DNA of 64,000 bases from Acidobacteriaceae bacterium (GCA_025361625.1 JANYKL010000145.1:31399-95398), one strand, 5' to 3'. Counted from the stretch's first letter, positions 44,771 to 54,079 are shown. The notes: generated by a model not told the origin, from the sequence alone. Translations and numbers: made by a program.

Positions 44771-45044
44771 AGCAAATCGCGTGGTCTCGCGCCCCGAATC
44801 GACACCATGGGGAATCGGACTCCATCGATTGAATGATCTCGGATTTCGCGGCGGATTGTCGTTTCGCGCCGGGTTCTCCCGCGCGTCTGCCGATCTGGTT
44901 TGCCCGAAGAGAGTCGCGACAGGCGAAGTTTTACCCGCGGGCGAAGCCCGCTTTTAGAACAAGTGCTGGCAACTGCAATATGTAGCCTGGCATCCAGTCT
45001 TAAAGTAGTTCTTAAAAGATCCCATTCCTTTGGTTCACTCAAAA

Positions 45045-46226
45045 ATGAGCTTGTTTAGCGCGTCAAAGCCGCTGGTTTGCCTCGTAGCTTCCGCAGTCAT
45101 CGTTTTTTCCGAAGCCGCTCCTGTTGGCTACGCAGAAGATGTGAAATCTGCCGTTGCCAACACTCGAGAGGTCACGCTGCCCGTGACCGTCCGCGATAAG
45201 CATGGCAAGATCGTTCGCGATCTTGCGAAAGAGGATTTCACGTTAAAGGAAGATGGCCGCGATCAGACGATCACTAGCTATTCGCGTGACACGAATCTGC
45301 CCCTGACGCTTGGCCTCCTCGTCGACACGAGTCCGGGCCAGGGCAACGTGCTGGATGCGGAGCGTAACGCCTCCCGCAATTTTATTGATCACCTGATCGC
45401 GAAAGAAAAAGAAAATGAGAAGGTCTTTCTCATCCATTTCGATAGGCAGGTTGAGCTGCTACAAGATTTGACCTCATCGCAGGATAAGGTTCATTCGGGA
45501 CTCGATTTGCTTCAGGCACCAGGAGACCCAGAGCGATCAAATGATCCGAAAGATGCCGACGAGTCAAAATCCAATCCTGATTATCGGCGCGGCGGCAACC
45601 GCTTGTATGACTCCATCTTTCTCGCCTCGAGTGAGCTTTTAAAAAACCGCCCCGGCCGGAAGATTCTCATCATCTTGTCGAATGGAACTGACCGAAACAG
45701 CAAGACCTATCTCAACAGTGCGATTGAATCGGCGCAGCGTGCAGACGCCGCGATTTACTGTGTTTATTATTTCGAGCCACGTCAGGACGAACGTAAACAA
45801 GATCAAAATCAGAGGCCAGACCGGCGCAATGGCCCGGGAGGGAACTGGCCTGGGGGCGGCGGTGGTGGTCCCGGCTGGCCTCCGAACGGAGGCGGGGGAG
45901 GCCCCGGCGGCGGTCGTCAAGGAACAGGGCAAGGACGCGGCCAGCGCGACGGCGATGAACGCAGGAGTCAAAAAACCAGCGGCGAGGGCAAGAAGATCCT
46001 CGAGCGCATCTCCAGAGAAACTGGCGGCCGTTTCTTTGAAGTCTCGAAGAAACAATCTGTCGGAGAGATCTACGACGCCATTGCGGATGAACTCAATAAC
46101 CAGTATCGGATGAGCTTTGTTCGCGACAAAGATAGCGAGGACAGCGGCTATCACCATTTAGTGCTGCAGGTGAAGCGCAAAGAACTGACCGTGCAAACCA
46201 GAGAAGGATATTTTGCAGGCCGCTAA
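45045..46226 (+). CDS. Secreted VWA-domain protein (acidobacterial type)
   Basis: A 393-aa exported protein. After the signal peptide comes a short beta domain ('VTVRDKHGKIVRDLAKEDF') and then a von Willebrand A domain from about residue 85, with MIDAS-like 'LGLLVDTSPGQGN' (DxSxxxN-like). A Gly/Pro-rich linker about 260-300 (runs such as 'GGGGGPGWPPNGGGG') splits the last part of the VWA domain. This matches the VWFA-related Acidobacteria family. ATG 45045 is preferred over TTG 45030 because it begins the signal peptide. Function unknown; probably metal-dependent binding at the surface. Confidence 0.82.
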   Translation: MSLFSASKPLVCLVASAVIVFSEAAPVGYAEDVKSAVANTREVTLPVTVRDKHGKIVRDLAKEDFTLKEDGRDQTITSYSRDTNLPLTLGLLVDTSPGQGNVLDAERNASRNFIDHLIAKEKENEKVFLIHFDRQVELLQDLTSSQDKVHSGLDLLQAPGDPERSNDPKDADESKSNPDYRRGGNRLYDSIFLASSELLKNRPGRKILIILSNGTDRNSKTYLNSAIESAQRADAAIYCVYYFEPRQDERKQDQNQRPDRRNGPGGNWPGGGGGGPGWPPNGGGGGPGGGRQGTGQGRGQRDGDERRSQKTSGEGKKILERISRETGGRFFEVSKKQSVGEIYDAIADELNNQYRMSFVRDKDSEDSGYHHLVLQVKRKELTVQTREGYFAGR

Positions 46227-46370
46227 CTTTTTAGCGTTGCTGACCAGGGCCATTACTGAGCTTACTCCAGCCCCGGCAACCCCCCGGGAGACCCCGCCGA
46301 GACCAACGACTCGCGCGAAAACCTCGAACGTCCAGCCGGTGTCGCGAAAATCTGCCCCAAACCAAAACGA

Positions 46371-46391
46371 GAGCGGCATTACAAGCCGCTC
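46371..46391 (+). other. Hairpin upstream of the sensor kinase
   Basis: GAGCGGC (46371-46377) and GCCGCTC (46385-46391) with a 7-nt loop, between the VWA gene and the sensor kinase. No T-run follows. Confidence 0.45.
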
Positions 46392-46400
46392 CCATTGACG

Positions 46401-46421
46401 CCAAACGCTTTCTGCGTTTGG
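46401..46421 (+). promoter_or_regulatory. Perfect hairpin covering the predicted kinase start
   Basis: CCAAACGC (46401-46408) and GCGTTTGG (46414-46421) with a 5-nt loop. The TTG start at 46418 lies in the 3' arm, so the structure would hide it in mRNA; GTG 46433 lies just outside. Confidence 0.5.
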
Positions 46422-47797
46422 ATGGAAGCTGCGTGCCCACCGCCAGTACCATTATCGACCCAGATTCCCGGCGCTTCAATCGGCAGGATGCCGTCTGGCT
46501 GACGATGTGGCTATTGTTTCTTGCGGGGCTTGCTGTACTGCCTCCGCAGCTCGAGTGGCACAAGCAGGTCATTCTTCTCGCAATCGGAATTGTCCAGTTG
46601 CTCGAGAACAAGCTCGTCTCGAGATTTCCTGGTCGGGGAGTGTATTACGTAATTCTCCTGAAAATATTGCTGGCAACGCTGCTCATCGATCACACCGGCG
46701 AAATTGGTATCAACAGCGGCTACTATCCCATCTACTATCTGCCAGTCGTCACAGCGGCAATGTACTGCACGACTGCTCAAACCATTGTCTGGACTTTTTT
46801 AGCTTCCGCCGCGTACTGCTCCTATTTGTATCCAGCTTTACAGGAATACGACCTGACGCCCGAGGCGTACGAGTTTCTTGCCCTGCGCGTGATGTTTTTC
46901 TTTCTCGCTGCAATGATCGTGAATCGCTTTGCCCAGCAGCTAAAGCATCAGACCCAGCTTTATCGCGAGCTCGCTGAACGGCTTGCCGAAACCAACAGAC
47001 GGCTGGAACGCGCTCAGGAAGAGGCGCGGCGTTCGGAACGTCTTGCCGCTTTGGGACAGCTTTCTGCCGGGCTGGCGCACGAAATACGGAATCCGCTGGG
47101 AGTGATCAAAGGGTCAGCGGAAATGCTGACCCAAAAGCTGCAGGCCTCCGATGAACTTTCGCGCGAACTGGCCGGCTACATTTCCACCGAGGTCAACCGG
47201 TTGGGTGCGCTGGTCACCGAATTTCTAGATTTTGCCCGGCCACTCCACGCGCAGCCACATCCTGCGAATTTGGTGGCGTTGCTGGATCGCGTGATTCATG
47301 TTGTCGCTTCCCGGTTTACTGAGAGCAACATAACGGTCGAGCGTCGATATCCAAAAGAAATGCCGCTCGTGCCGCTAGACGAAAGTTTGTGCGAGCAAGC
47401 CTTTCTAAACCTGGTTCAAAATGCTTACGAAGCCATGCGCGATAGCGGCAATGCCGGTGTTTTTCGAGCCGAAATTCAACTAGCAGTAAGGCATGGCCGG
47501 GACGGAGTTGAGTTGTGTTTGTCCGACACCGGTCCAGGCGTCCCCAAAGACTTGCGTGAGGAAATTTTTAATCCTTTCGTGACTACGAAGAAGACCGGGG
47601 TGGGGCTCGGGCTTTCCATCGTTTCGAAGATCATCGACGGGCACCACGGATCGATTCGAGTTGAAAGCGCCCCGGGGGGCGGTGCGGTGTTCGCGATATT
47701 CTTTCCGCTGGCTGAAAGCTTTAGCCCGTCAAGTTCGATCGACGAGTACCCGCAGGCAATACGAGATCTCGACGACTCCATGCGCGTGGAGAATTAA
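46418..47797 (+). CDS. Membrane sensor histidine kinase (NtrB-like)
   Basis: A 459-aa kinase. About four or five membrane segments occupy residues 25-170 ('WLLFLAGLAVL', 'VILLKILLATLLI', 'LRVMFFFLAAMIV'). A coiled coil leads to the HisKA domain with the phospho-His in 'AGLAHEIRNPLGVIKGSA', then the HATPase domain: N box 'LVQNAYEAM', G1 'LSDTGPGVP', F/G2 'PFVTTKKTGVGLGLSIV'. The reading frame opens at TTG 46418, but GTG 46433 with GGAAG before it is equally likely. Its stop overlaps the regulator start by 1 nt (TAATG), so the pair is translationally coupled. Confidence 0.9.
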   Translation: MDGSCVPTASTIIDPDSRRFNRQDAVWLTMWLLFLAGLAVLPPQLEWHKQVILLAIGIVQLLENKLVSRFPGRGVYYVILLKILLATLLIDHTGEIGINSGYYPIYYLPVVTAAMYCTTAQTIVWTFLASAAYCSYLYPALQEYDLTPEAYEFLALRVMFFFLAAMIVNRFAQQLKHQTQLYRELAERLAETNRRLERAQEEARRSERLAALGQLSAGLAHEIRNPLGVIKGSAEMLTQKLQASDELSRELAGYISTEVNRLGALVTEFLDFARPLHAQPHPANLVALLDRVIHVVASRFTESNITVERRYPKEMPLVPLDESLCEQAFLNLVQNAYEAMRDSGNAGVFRAEIQLAVRHGRDGVELCLSDTGPGVPKDLREEIFNPFVTTKKTGVGLGLSIVSKIIDGHHGSIRVESAPGGGAVFAIFFPLAESFSPSSSIDEYPQAIRDLDDSMRVEN

Positions 47798-49173
47798 TGC
47801 CGACAATTCTCATCATCGAAGATGAAGCCAAAATGCGGCGACTGCTCGAACTGAATCTCAGCGAAGACGGCTTCAAGACGCTCTCCGCCGGCGACGCGGA
47901 AACAGGACTCAAGCTACTCGATTCCGAAGCCGTTCATCTTGTTCTCACCGATTTAAAACTGCCCGGTATGAGCGGCCTTGAATTCCTCCATACTGCGAAA
48001 CAGAAACATCAATCGCTACCGATCGTAGTGATGACTGCCTTTGGATCGGTCGAGACCGCCGTCGAGGCGATGAAAGCCGGGGCAACCGACTACGTGCTCA
48101 AGCCTTTCTCTCTGGCCGAGATACGAATGGTGGTACATAAAGAGTTGGATAACTCCCGCCTGCGCGAGGAAAATCGCTCGCTGCGCGAAGCTTTGGGGCA
48201 GAAATATTCTCATCCTAATATCGTCGCGGCCAGCCCTAAGATGCAAGAAGTGCTTGCGACTGTGGAACGCGTTGCTCCGACCAATTCGACCGTGTTGCTT
48301 GGCGGAGCGAGTGGAGTTGGAAAGGACCTCATCGCGCGTGCCATCCATGAGAAATCGCGCCGCGCTGCGGGGCCGTTCGTAAAAATTAACAGCACCGCTA
48401 TCCCCGAAAATTTGCTTGAGAGCGAGTTGTTTGGGTACGAAAGAGGCGCATTCACGGGCGCGACGACCAGCAAGCCCGGCAAATTCGAATTGGCCGACAA
48501 GGGAACGCTTTTTCTCGACGAGATTGGAGATGTGCCCCCGGTCACGCAAGTTAAGCTTCTCCGCGTTTTGCAGGAGCGCGAGTTCGAGCGACTTGGCGGC
48601 ACCCGAACAATTAAAGTTGATGTGCGCCTGCTTGCGGCCACCAATCGGGATTTGCGGGCGGCACTGGAAGACGGAACATTTCGAGAAGACTTGTACTACA
48701 GGTTGAATGTCGTTCCGATCGATATCCCGCCCTTGCGCGCGCGCAAAGAAGATATCCCCGGACTCGTGACTTTGTTCGTGACCCGGTTTGCTAAAGAATC
48801 GGGCAGGGCAGAAAAAATCACTGGGATTTCCACGGCGGCGATGCAGCTTCTTACCGCCCATTATTGGCCAGGCAATGTTCGTGAGTTGCAAAACGTGATC
48901 GAACGCGCATGCGCTCTCGCTCAAAGCGGCGAGTTGCAACCGAGCGATATTCAACTCGACACTCCGCGAAATCGCGGATTATCGTCCGCAGGATCTGATC
49001 GCTTTCTTCCCGACGGGATGACGCTCGACCAGTGGGAAGACGAGATGATAAGAGAATCGCTGAAGCGCGCAGGAGGCAATAAGTCACAGGCCGCCCGCCT
49101 GCTTGGGCTGTCGCGAAATGCGCTTCGATACCGGCTTTCAAAAATAGGGATCGACGACAACGAAGCTGAGTGA
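47797..49173 (+). CDS. NtrC-type sigma-54 response regulator
   Basis: A 458-aa regulator: receiver domain (about 1-120, Asp in 'LVLTDLKLPGMSG', Lys in 'DYVLKPFSLAE'), AAA+ domain with Walker A 'GGASGVGKDLI', sigma-54 loop 'ERGAFTGATTS' and 'TLFLDEIGDV', and a Fis-type HTH ('AARLLGLSRNALRYRLSKIG'). The partner kinase is immediately upstream. A sigma-54-like promoter lies 166 bp after its stop, before an envelope protein gene, which is a likely target. Confidence 0.95.
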   Translation: MPTILIIEDEAKMRRLLELNLSEDGFKTLSAGDAETGLKLLDSEAVHLVLTDLKLPGMSGLEFLHTAKQKHQSLPIVVMTAFGSVETAVEAMKAGATDYVLKPFSLAEIRMVVHKELDNSRLREENRSLREALGQKYSHPNIVAASPKMQEVLATVERVAPTNSTVLLGGASGVGKDLIARAIHEKSRRAAGPFVKINSTAIPENLLESELFGYERGAFTGATTSKPGKFELADKGTLFLDEIGDVPPVTQVKLLRVLQEREFERLGGTRTIKVDVRLLAATNRDLRAALEDGTFREDLYYRLNVVPIDIPPLRARKEDIPGLVTLFVTRFAKESGRAEKITGISTAAMQLLTAHYWPGNVRELQNVIERACALAQSGELQPSDIQLDTPRNRGLSSAGSDRFLPDGMTLDQWEDEMIRESLKRAGGNKSQAARLLGLSRNALRYRLSKIGIDDNEAE

Positions 49174-49206
49174 TACTTCTCAGTCTTCCTGTCTTGAAGT
49201 GTACCT

Positions 49207-49221
49207 GTGGCTCAAAACCAC
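49207..49221. promoter_or_regulatory. Inverted repeat, possible activator site
   Basis: GTGG (49207-49210) and CCAC (49218-49221) with a 7-nt spacer, about 130 bp upstream of the sigma-54-like promoter, within the usual range for enhancer sites. A second repeat CGAGA/TCTCG lies at 49307-49322, nearer the promoter. Both are short, so the evidence is weak. Confidence 0.25.
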
Positions 49222-49338
49222 CACTCTGGCCGACCGTGGCCACCGCGCTCGAGAAAAGCGGCCTCAAGTCTATCCCGTAGAACCTTCGTAAGTCACTCAC
49301 AATGTGCGAGATGCCCGTCTCGATTTTCTTTGCGAGTT

Positions 49339-49354
49339 TGGCATGCCCAATGCA
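49339..49354 (+). promoter_or_regulatory. Sigma-54 (-24/-12) promoter candidate
   Basis: TGGCATG (49339-49345) and ATGCA (49350-49354) with the invariant GG and GC exactly 10 nt apart, matching TGGCAYR-N4-TTGCW at all but one of the specified positions. Predicted start near 49365; the gene begins at 49399. It lies directly downstream of a sigma-54 response regulator gene. Confidence 0.6.
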
Positions 49355-49398
49355 TTGACACCTACAGAGCTTTTCTGTCCCCCGAAGTGGAGGCACTT

Positions 49399-52002
49399 AT
49401 GAGATTACAATTCCTACCGACAATATTAGGGCTGGCGATGGCGCTCCCAAGCGCGATGGTAGCCCAAAATCAGTATCCGGACGATCAGTCCCAAGACCAG
49501 TATTCAAAGCCGTCGCCGAACGTGGCGGTGCAGGACGATCAGGGTTATCAAAATTCGGCCAATCAAGACGCCAATCAAAACCACGACCAACAATCCGCAG
49601 ACCGTTCGTATGACCAGCCTGCCGATCACAACAACACTTATCCGAGCAACACCCATCAGAGCAGCGCTGATCAGGATTATGGCCAAACCTCCGATCGGAA
49701 TTACGACCGAACCTATGATCAAAATTCCAATCAAAGCGATCAAAGCTATGATCAAAATTATGACCAGAGCTATGATCAGCAATCGAACCGCTCTAACGAC
49801 CAAAATGCGTACGATCAAGGCTCCTACGACCAGCCTTCGACGAATCGTGGTCCGGCTGACCCCGGCCTTAATAGCAACAATAGCGGCTATAACGAGCCAA
49901 GCTATAACACGCCCGCTCCCGAAGAAAATAATGTTGTCGCGCGCGTCAGCGTGATAAAGGGCGATGTTTCGACGCAAGCGAGCGGCCAGAGTTGGACCGC
50001 AGCCGCTGTGAACGCTCCAGTTGTGAACGGAGACAGCATTTCGACCGGCGACAAATCACGAGCCGAACTGCAGCTCGACTTCGCCAACACGCTGCGTCTT
50101 TCGGAGCATTCACAAGCGAACATCACGCAGCTCACGCGCTCGCAAATCCAGATTCAACTCGCCAATGGAATGGCCAACTACTCCGTTTTTGGAAATAGCG
50201 ACGCCACGGCGGAAATCGACGCGCCTAATGTCGCCATCCGAACCGAGAAGCGTGATTCCAGCTTCCGTATTCTTGTCACGGGCGACGATCACACCGAAGT
50301 TTTGGTTCGCAAAGGTGAAGTTGAGATCACGACCCAGCAGGGCGGCACGCGCGTAAGCGAAGGCCAATTCATTACGATTCAGGGGGTAGGCGATCAAGCG
50401 CAGTACAAGATCGGTGCGGCTCCCGATCGCGATGATTTTGATCAATGGAACTCCGACCGCGACAGCTTGATTCTGAATGCTGCTTCGCGCAAGCACACCG
50501 ATCCCTACTACGTTGGCACTGAAGACCTCGACGCGCACGGAACCTGGTCCGACGTTGCTGATTATGGAGAAGTTTGGCGTCCCAACGATGTGAGCTCGGA
50601 TTGGGCTCCATACCGCGATGGCCGCTGGGTATATGAGCCTTACTGGGGATGGACCTGGGTTTCGGCTGATTCCTGGGGATGGGCTCCTTATCACTATGGC
50701 CGCTGGATGATGATTGATGGCGGCTGGGGATGGTGGCCTGGACCGATTTACGGAAACGCTTTCTATCGTCCAATCTGGGCGCCGGCTTATGTTTCATTCT
50801 TCGGTGGCGGATTCGGCGTGGGCTTTGGTTTCGGCGGCGGCTGGGGTTCGATCGGATGGTTGCCTCTTGGACCGTGTGACCATTTCTACCCTTGGTATGG
50901 ACGGTTTGGTGGACGCTTCGGTGTCTACGGCTTCGATCGATTCAACCGAGGCGGATTTGCTGCGCTTCATGGCGGCAACCGTTATTCAAACGTGAATCTT
51001 GCCTTACACAATGCGAACTTCCGCGGGGCGACCTCGGTATCGGGACGCGAATTCGGAACCGGACACATGAGGGCCCATGCGATGTCTCACAACGAACTGC
51101 GGAACGCGCGCTTTACAGCCGGCCGGGTGCCGGTGAATCCGAGTCGCGAAAGCTATTCGGCAACTGGACGCGCCGCGGCGCCCTCCACAATGCACAATGG
51201 TGCGCTGAATCAACGTTTCTTTTCGAGCCGCGGATTTGTATCGGCCAACTCGAATCGTACGGCGGCAAATCGGGCAGTGGCAAATGGACGTGAGTCCGGC
51301 CGGGTTATGAATCGACCCATGCCGCAGACAGGCACCAATCGCAGTTTTGACCGTCCAAACCAGGGTTCGTCGGCGCGCGGTAATTCTGCTTCGGCGAATA
51401 GGCCGAGCGGAACGAATAACGGCGGATGGCAGAAGTTCTCGACGATGCCTCCGCGAACGTCTTCACCGTCTTCAGGACGTGGGTCGGTGTCGAGGTCGGG
51501 CTCAGGTTCGGTCTCAAGTGATCGGCCACCGTCCGCCAGCTCAAGCCGAGGTTCCTATCGCTCGTCCTCTCCGCGCAGCGCATCGCCTGAAGGCCGGAGC
51601 TATGGAGCTCCAAGCCGCAGCTACGGATCAGAAGGGCGCAGCTATAGCGCACCGCCGAGCCGCAGCTCCAGCCATAGCTATGGTTCGGAAGGCCGCACTT
51701 ATAGCGCTCCTCCAAGCCGGAGCTCAAACCGAAGTTATGGATCAGATAGCCGCGAGTACGGTAGTTCGCGACCTACGCTTAATATGAGGCAGCCGATCGT
51801 CGCTCCACGCTCCAACAGCGGTGGTGGATACGGCGGTGGACGTTCGGCTCCGAGCTACGGCGGTGGCGGGGCTCCTTCGCATTCGGCTCCGAGTTACGGT
51901 GGCGCCCATTCGGCTCCGAGCGGCGGCAGTTCTCCCCACGGAGGAAGCTCAGCGCCGCATGGCAACAACAACAGTTCCCATGGCAACGGGCATGGGCAGT
52001 AA
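49399..52002 (+). CDS. Secreted FecR-domain/DUF6600-type envelope protein
   Basis: An 867-aa exported protein. After the signal peptide (ends near 'SAMVAQNQ') comes a long Asn/Gln/Asp/Tyr-rich stretch (about 25-170) built from YDQ-type units. A FecR-like domain follows (about 175-330: 'RVSVIKGDVSTQASGQSW', 'TQQGGTRVSEGQF'). A Trp/Tyr/Gly-rich DUF6600-like region (about 370-480) has 'GRWVYEPYWGWTWVSAD' repeats. The rest (about 530-867) is Ser/Arg/Gly/Pro low complexity. GGAGG lies 5 nt before ATG. A sigma-54-like promoter precedes it and a strong terminator follows. Probably a surface or matrix protein; function unknown. Confidence 0.82.
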   Translation: MRLQFLPTILGLAMALPSAMVAQNQYPDDQSQDQYSKPSPNVAVQDDQGYQNSANQDANQNHDQQSADRSYDQPADHNNTYPSNTHQSSADQDYGQTSDRNYDRTYDQNSNQSDQSYDQNYDQSYDQQSNRSNDQNAYDQGSYDQPSTNRGPADPGLNSNNSGYNEPSYNTPAPEENNVVARVSVIKGDVSTQASGQSWTAAAVNAPVVNGDSISTGDKSRAELQLDFANTLRLSEHSQANITQLTRSQIQIQLANGMANYSVFGNSDATAEIDAPNVAIRTEKRDSSFRILVTGDDHTEVLVRKGEVEITTQQGGTRVSEGQFITIQGVGDQAQYKIGAAPDRDDFDQWNSDRDSLILNAASRKHTDPYYVGTEDLDAHGTWSDVADYGEVWRPNDVSSDWAPYRDGRWVYEPYWGWTWVSADSWGWAPYHYGRWMMIDGGWGWWPGPIYGNAFYRPIWAPAYVSFFGGGFGVGFGFGGGWGSIGWLPLGPCDHFYPWYGRFGGRFGVYGFDRFNRGGFAALHGGNRYSNVNLALHNANFRGATSVSGREFGTGHMRAHAMSHNELRNARFTAGRVPVNPSRESYSATGRAAAPSTMHNGALNQRFFSSRGFVSANSNRTAANRAVANGRESGRVMNRPMPQTGTNRSFDRPNQGSSARGNSASANRPSGTNNGGWQKFSTMPPRTSSPSSGRGSVSRSGSGSVSSDRPPSASSSRGSYRSSSPRSASPEGRSYGAPSRSYGSEGRSYSAPPSRSSSHSYGSEGRTYSAPPSRSSNRSYGSDSREYGSSRPTLNMRQPIVAPRSNSGGGYGGGRSAPSYGGGGAPSHSAPSYGGAHSAPSGGSSPHGGSSAPHGNNNSSHGNGHGQ
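49690..49810 (+). repeat. In-frame YDQ/NQ-type repeats
   Basis: Tandem units such as 'YDQNYDQSYDQ' in the N-terminal part of the FecR/DUF6600 protein; the DNA shows matching repeats of TATGATCAAAA-type units. The composition resembles prion-like low-complexity sequence. Confidence 0.7.
51596..51770 (+). repeat. In-frame Ser/Tyr/Gly repeats
   Basis: Repeated units of the type 'SYGSEGRSYSAPPSRSS' near the C-terminus of the same protein, two good copies plus partial ones. Confidence 0.7.
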
Positions 52003-52076
52003 ATTTATGCTGGATTCTTGGCCAGTATAGAGCGGTAATAGCGGTTGGTACAGCAGGTCACAGCGACACTCTACCC

Positions 52077-52118
52077 AACAGCCGGCCACGCAAACTGCGT
52101 GAGCCGGCTGTTTTTTTT
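52077..52118 (+). terminator. Strong Rho-independent terminator
   Basis: A 10-bp perfect stem, AACAGCCGGC (52077-52086) with GCCGGCTGTT (52103-52112), extended by an inner 5-bp stem around the loop AAACT with one bulge, and a run of eight T (52111-52118). It lies 75 nt after the stop of the FecR/DUF6600 gene. Confidence 0.93.
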
Positions 52119-52207
52119 CAGTCGGAACGAGTTACGAGGTTACTCACAATTCCCCCCGCTTCCGTAAGGAAAAATTTGAGCCGCAAATCATCTGACTCAA
52201 AGGACCT

Positions 52208-54079
52208 CTAAGGCAAGTAATAACGAAACGAAGTCAGCAACATGTTTTCGACCCCGTGAGGGCTTACGAACGTTCCAGCCGCTGGCCCCGTTCCCGCCCA
52301 GGCGTTGCGGACCACGTAAGAGTACTGTGGGCCGAACTGGATTCTGCCCTTGGAGCCGTTATACGGTTTGATCCAGAAGCCGAACGTACCTTCGATCAAA
52401 CTCTGCGTGTTTGCGCTACAACTGCCGAGCCCGCCGAAAGAAAATCCGTTGCCGCTCCCCGGTGCGCTTTCCGCATAGCAACCGGAGTCAGAGAAAGATG
52501 GAGAGCCGTATCCCACCGCCGCAAGTTTTGCGTTGGCGAAATCTGTCGCATAATGTCGCTTCACGTACTCTTCGCCGCCGTTCATATAAAGATCAAACTT
52601 TGGGGCGTGGTATTCGAGCGTGACGAGGCCCTGATAGCTCCCGAGAGGAGCCAGGGTTCCATCCGGGTTGACGGTCGAATCCGGCAAGCCTCCCGCGCCG
52701 TAGCGCCCGATGCCCTTGCCGTAGAGACCGTGAACGGCGAAATCCACGTGTTTCGCAATCGTGAAGCGGGCATTGCCGCCAACTCCGCCAGCATTCCTTG
52801 AATTGTTATAGGCGGCGAACGATGAGCCACCCGAGCCACACAGGGTTGGGTTGAGCGCCGGTTCCACGCAAGGGTAGACGCGATCACGGAAGCGGCTGAA
52901 AATGCCGAAGACTTCGTAGTGTCCGAAGCCCGGTTCAAACGCGGCCTTTACGATGACGTCAGGCATGGCATTGAATGAGTAATTGGCGAGGGCCGTTCCA
53001 GTCGGAGTGCCGCCACCGTTGTAAAGGCCACCGCTGGCTCCCGGCGAGCCCACAGCAAAGTTCGCGGCGTTGCCGCTGGCTGCTAAAGTTGTCTGCGGAT
53101 TTTCCAGCGAAGCCGCGAGCCAGAAGTGATTTCCAAAGTTCTGCGCCAGTCGGAACCCAAACTGCCTGGCCCAGCTGAATCCGACCACGTATTGAGCATC
53201 GATCGTCATCGGCAAGGCTTCCGATCTGTTGTCGACGCCCTTCTTGGTTTCGGTGACGAGGCTCCACATCTGGCCGCCCGTAACCGAGAAGCCGTTGGCG
53301 AAGGCCGCTTGTCCCCAGGCTTGCCGCTGACGCAGGCTATAACTGTTGCTCTGGTTGTTGTTCGAGGTCACGCCAGCCGAGAGAAAATCAGCTTCGTAGT
53401 AGCCGCTCAGCTTGACGTCGTGAAGATTGCCTTCGGCGAGCATTGAAATGCGCGACTGCCGCCCCGATCCGAAGAATTCTGAAATCTTGTTGGTGCCGCT
53501 TCCCGGCATGGCCACGCTGTTGAGTGGAGTGTTCACGTCTGCCCCCAAAGCGCGATTCCGATAAACACCTTCCGCCGCCAGAAAGCCGCCGGGAGTAAGC
53601 ATGATGCCCTTGAAGTGAACAGATGTTGGGTTTTCGAATAGCTCCTTCACACTTTTTTGCTGTTCCTGAATGTTCAGCGCGTTGTTGGTTGCAGTCGTCT
53701 TCAAGTCCGTCACGTCGCTCTTGATGGCGACAACAGTTTGTTGTTGTTCCGCGGTTTGCGTAGCCACCGAATCCGCTTTGGATTGCGCCTGGGTCGCGGC
53801 GCTCTGGCTTTGATCGATGCGTTGCTCTAGTTGTTGAATGTGCTGGTCACGAGTTTGCACCTGATCGCTGAGTTGCCGAATTTGTTGTTGCTGCGCATCC
53901 ATTGCCTTCTTAAGTTCGCTAAGCTGCTCTGAAACTGTAGGGCCAGCTTCTCTGGCTACCGCCTTCTTGCGCGGGCTTTTAGGCGTAGCCGCCGTGGTGG
54001 TCTTAACTTGCGGGGCTTGCGCTGAGAGAACGCCACTTGCAAGCGTCATCGACAGCATCACAGCCATGAAATGCTTCAT
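52208..54079 (-). CDS. Outer-membrane porin-like protein with N-terminal coiled coil
   Basis: A 623-aa exported protein: signal peptide (ends near 'ASGVLSAQ'), a Lys/Thr/Pro linker, a coiled coil (about 40-150, 'QQQQIRQLSDQVQTRDQHI'), then a long beta-rich region with alternating hydrophobic strands ('HDVKLSGYYEADFLSAG', 'FDLYMNGGEEYVKRH'). It ends in Tyr-Leu-Pro after 'LLTSFRYY', a barrel-like end. The coiled coil could bind peptidoglycan or form a trimer, as in some porins. AGGAG precedes ATG 54079. Substrate unknown. Confidence 0.75.
   Translation of the reverse strand: MKHFMAVMLSMTLASGVLSAQAPQVKTTTAATPKSPRKKAVAREAGPTVSEQLSELKKAMDAQQQQIRQLSDQVQTRDQHIQQLEQRIDQSQSAATQAQSKADSVATQTAEQQQTVVAIKSDVTDLKTTATNNALNIQEQQKSVKELFENPTSVHFKGIMLTPGGFLAAEGVYRNRALGADVNTPLNSVAMPGSGTNKISEFFGSGRQSRISMLAEGNLHDVKLSGYYEADFLSAGVTSNNNQSNSYSLRQRQAWGQAAFANGFSVTGGQMWSLVTETKKGVDNRSEALPMTIDAQYVVGFSWARQFGFRLAQNFGNHFWLAASLENPQTTLAASGNAANFAVGSPGASGGLYNGGGTPTGTALANYSFNAMPDVIVKAAFEPGFGHYEVFGIFSRFRDRVYPCVEPALNPTLCGSGGSSFAAYNNSRNAGGVGGNARFTIAKHVDFAVHGLYGKGIGRYGAGGLPDSTVNPDGTLAPLGSYQGLVTLEYHAPKFDLYMNGGEEYVKRHYATDFANAKLAAVGYGSPSFSDSGCYAESAPGSGNGFSFGGLGSCSANTQSLIEGTFGFWIKPYNGSKGRIQFGPQYSYVVRNAWAGTGPAAGTFVSPHGVENMLLTSFRYYLP

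Noticed and set aside
44713-45042. A 109-aa minus-strand frame between the M13 and VWA genes
   Set aside because: Arg-rich with no motif, overlaps the end of the M13 gene, and has no ribosome site.
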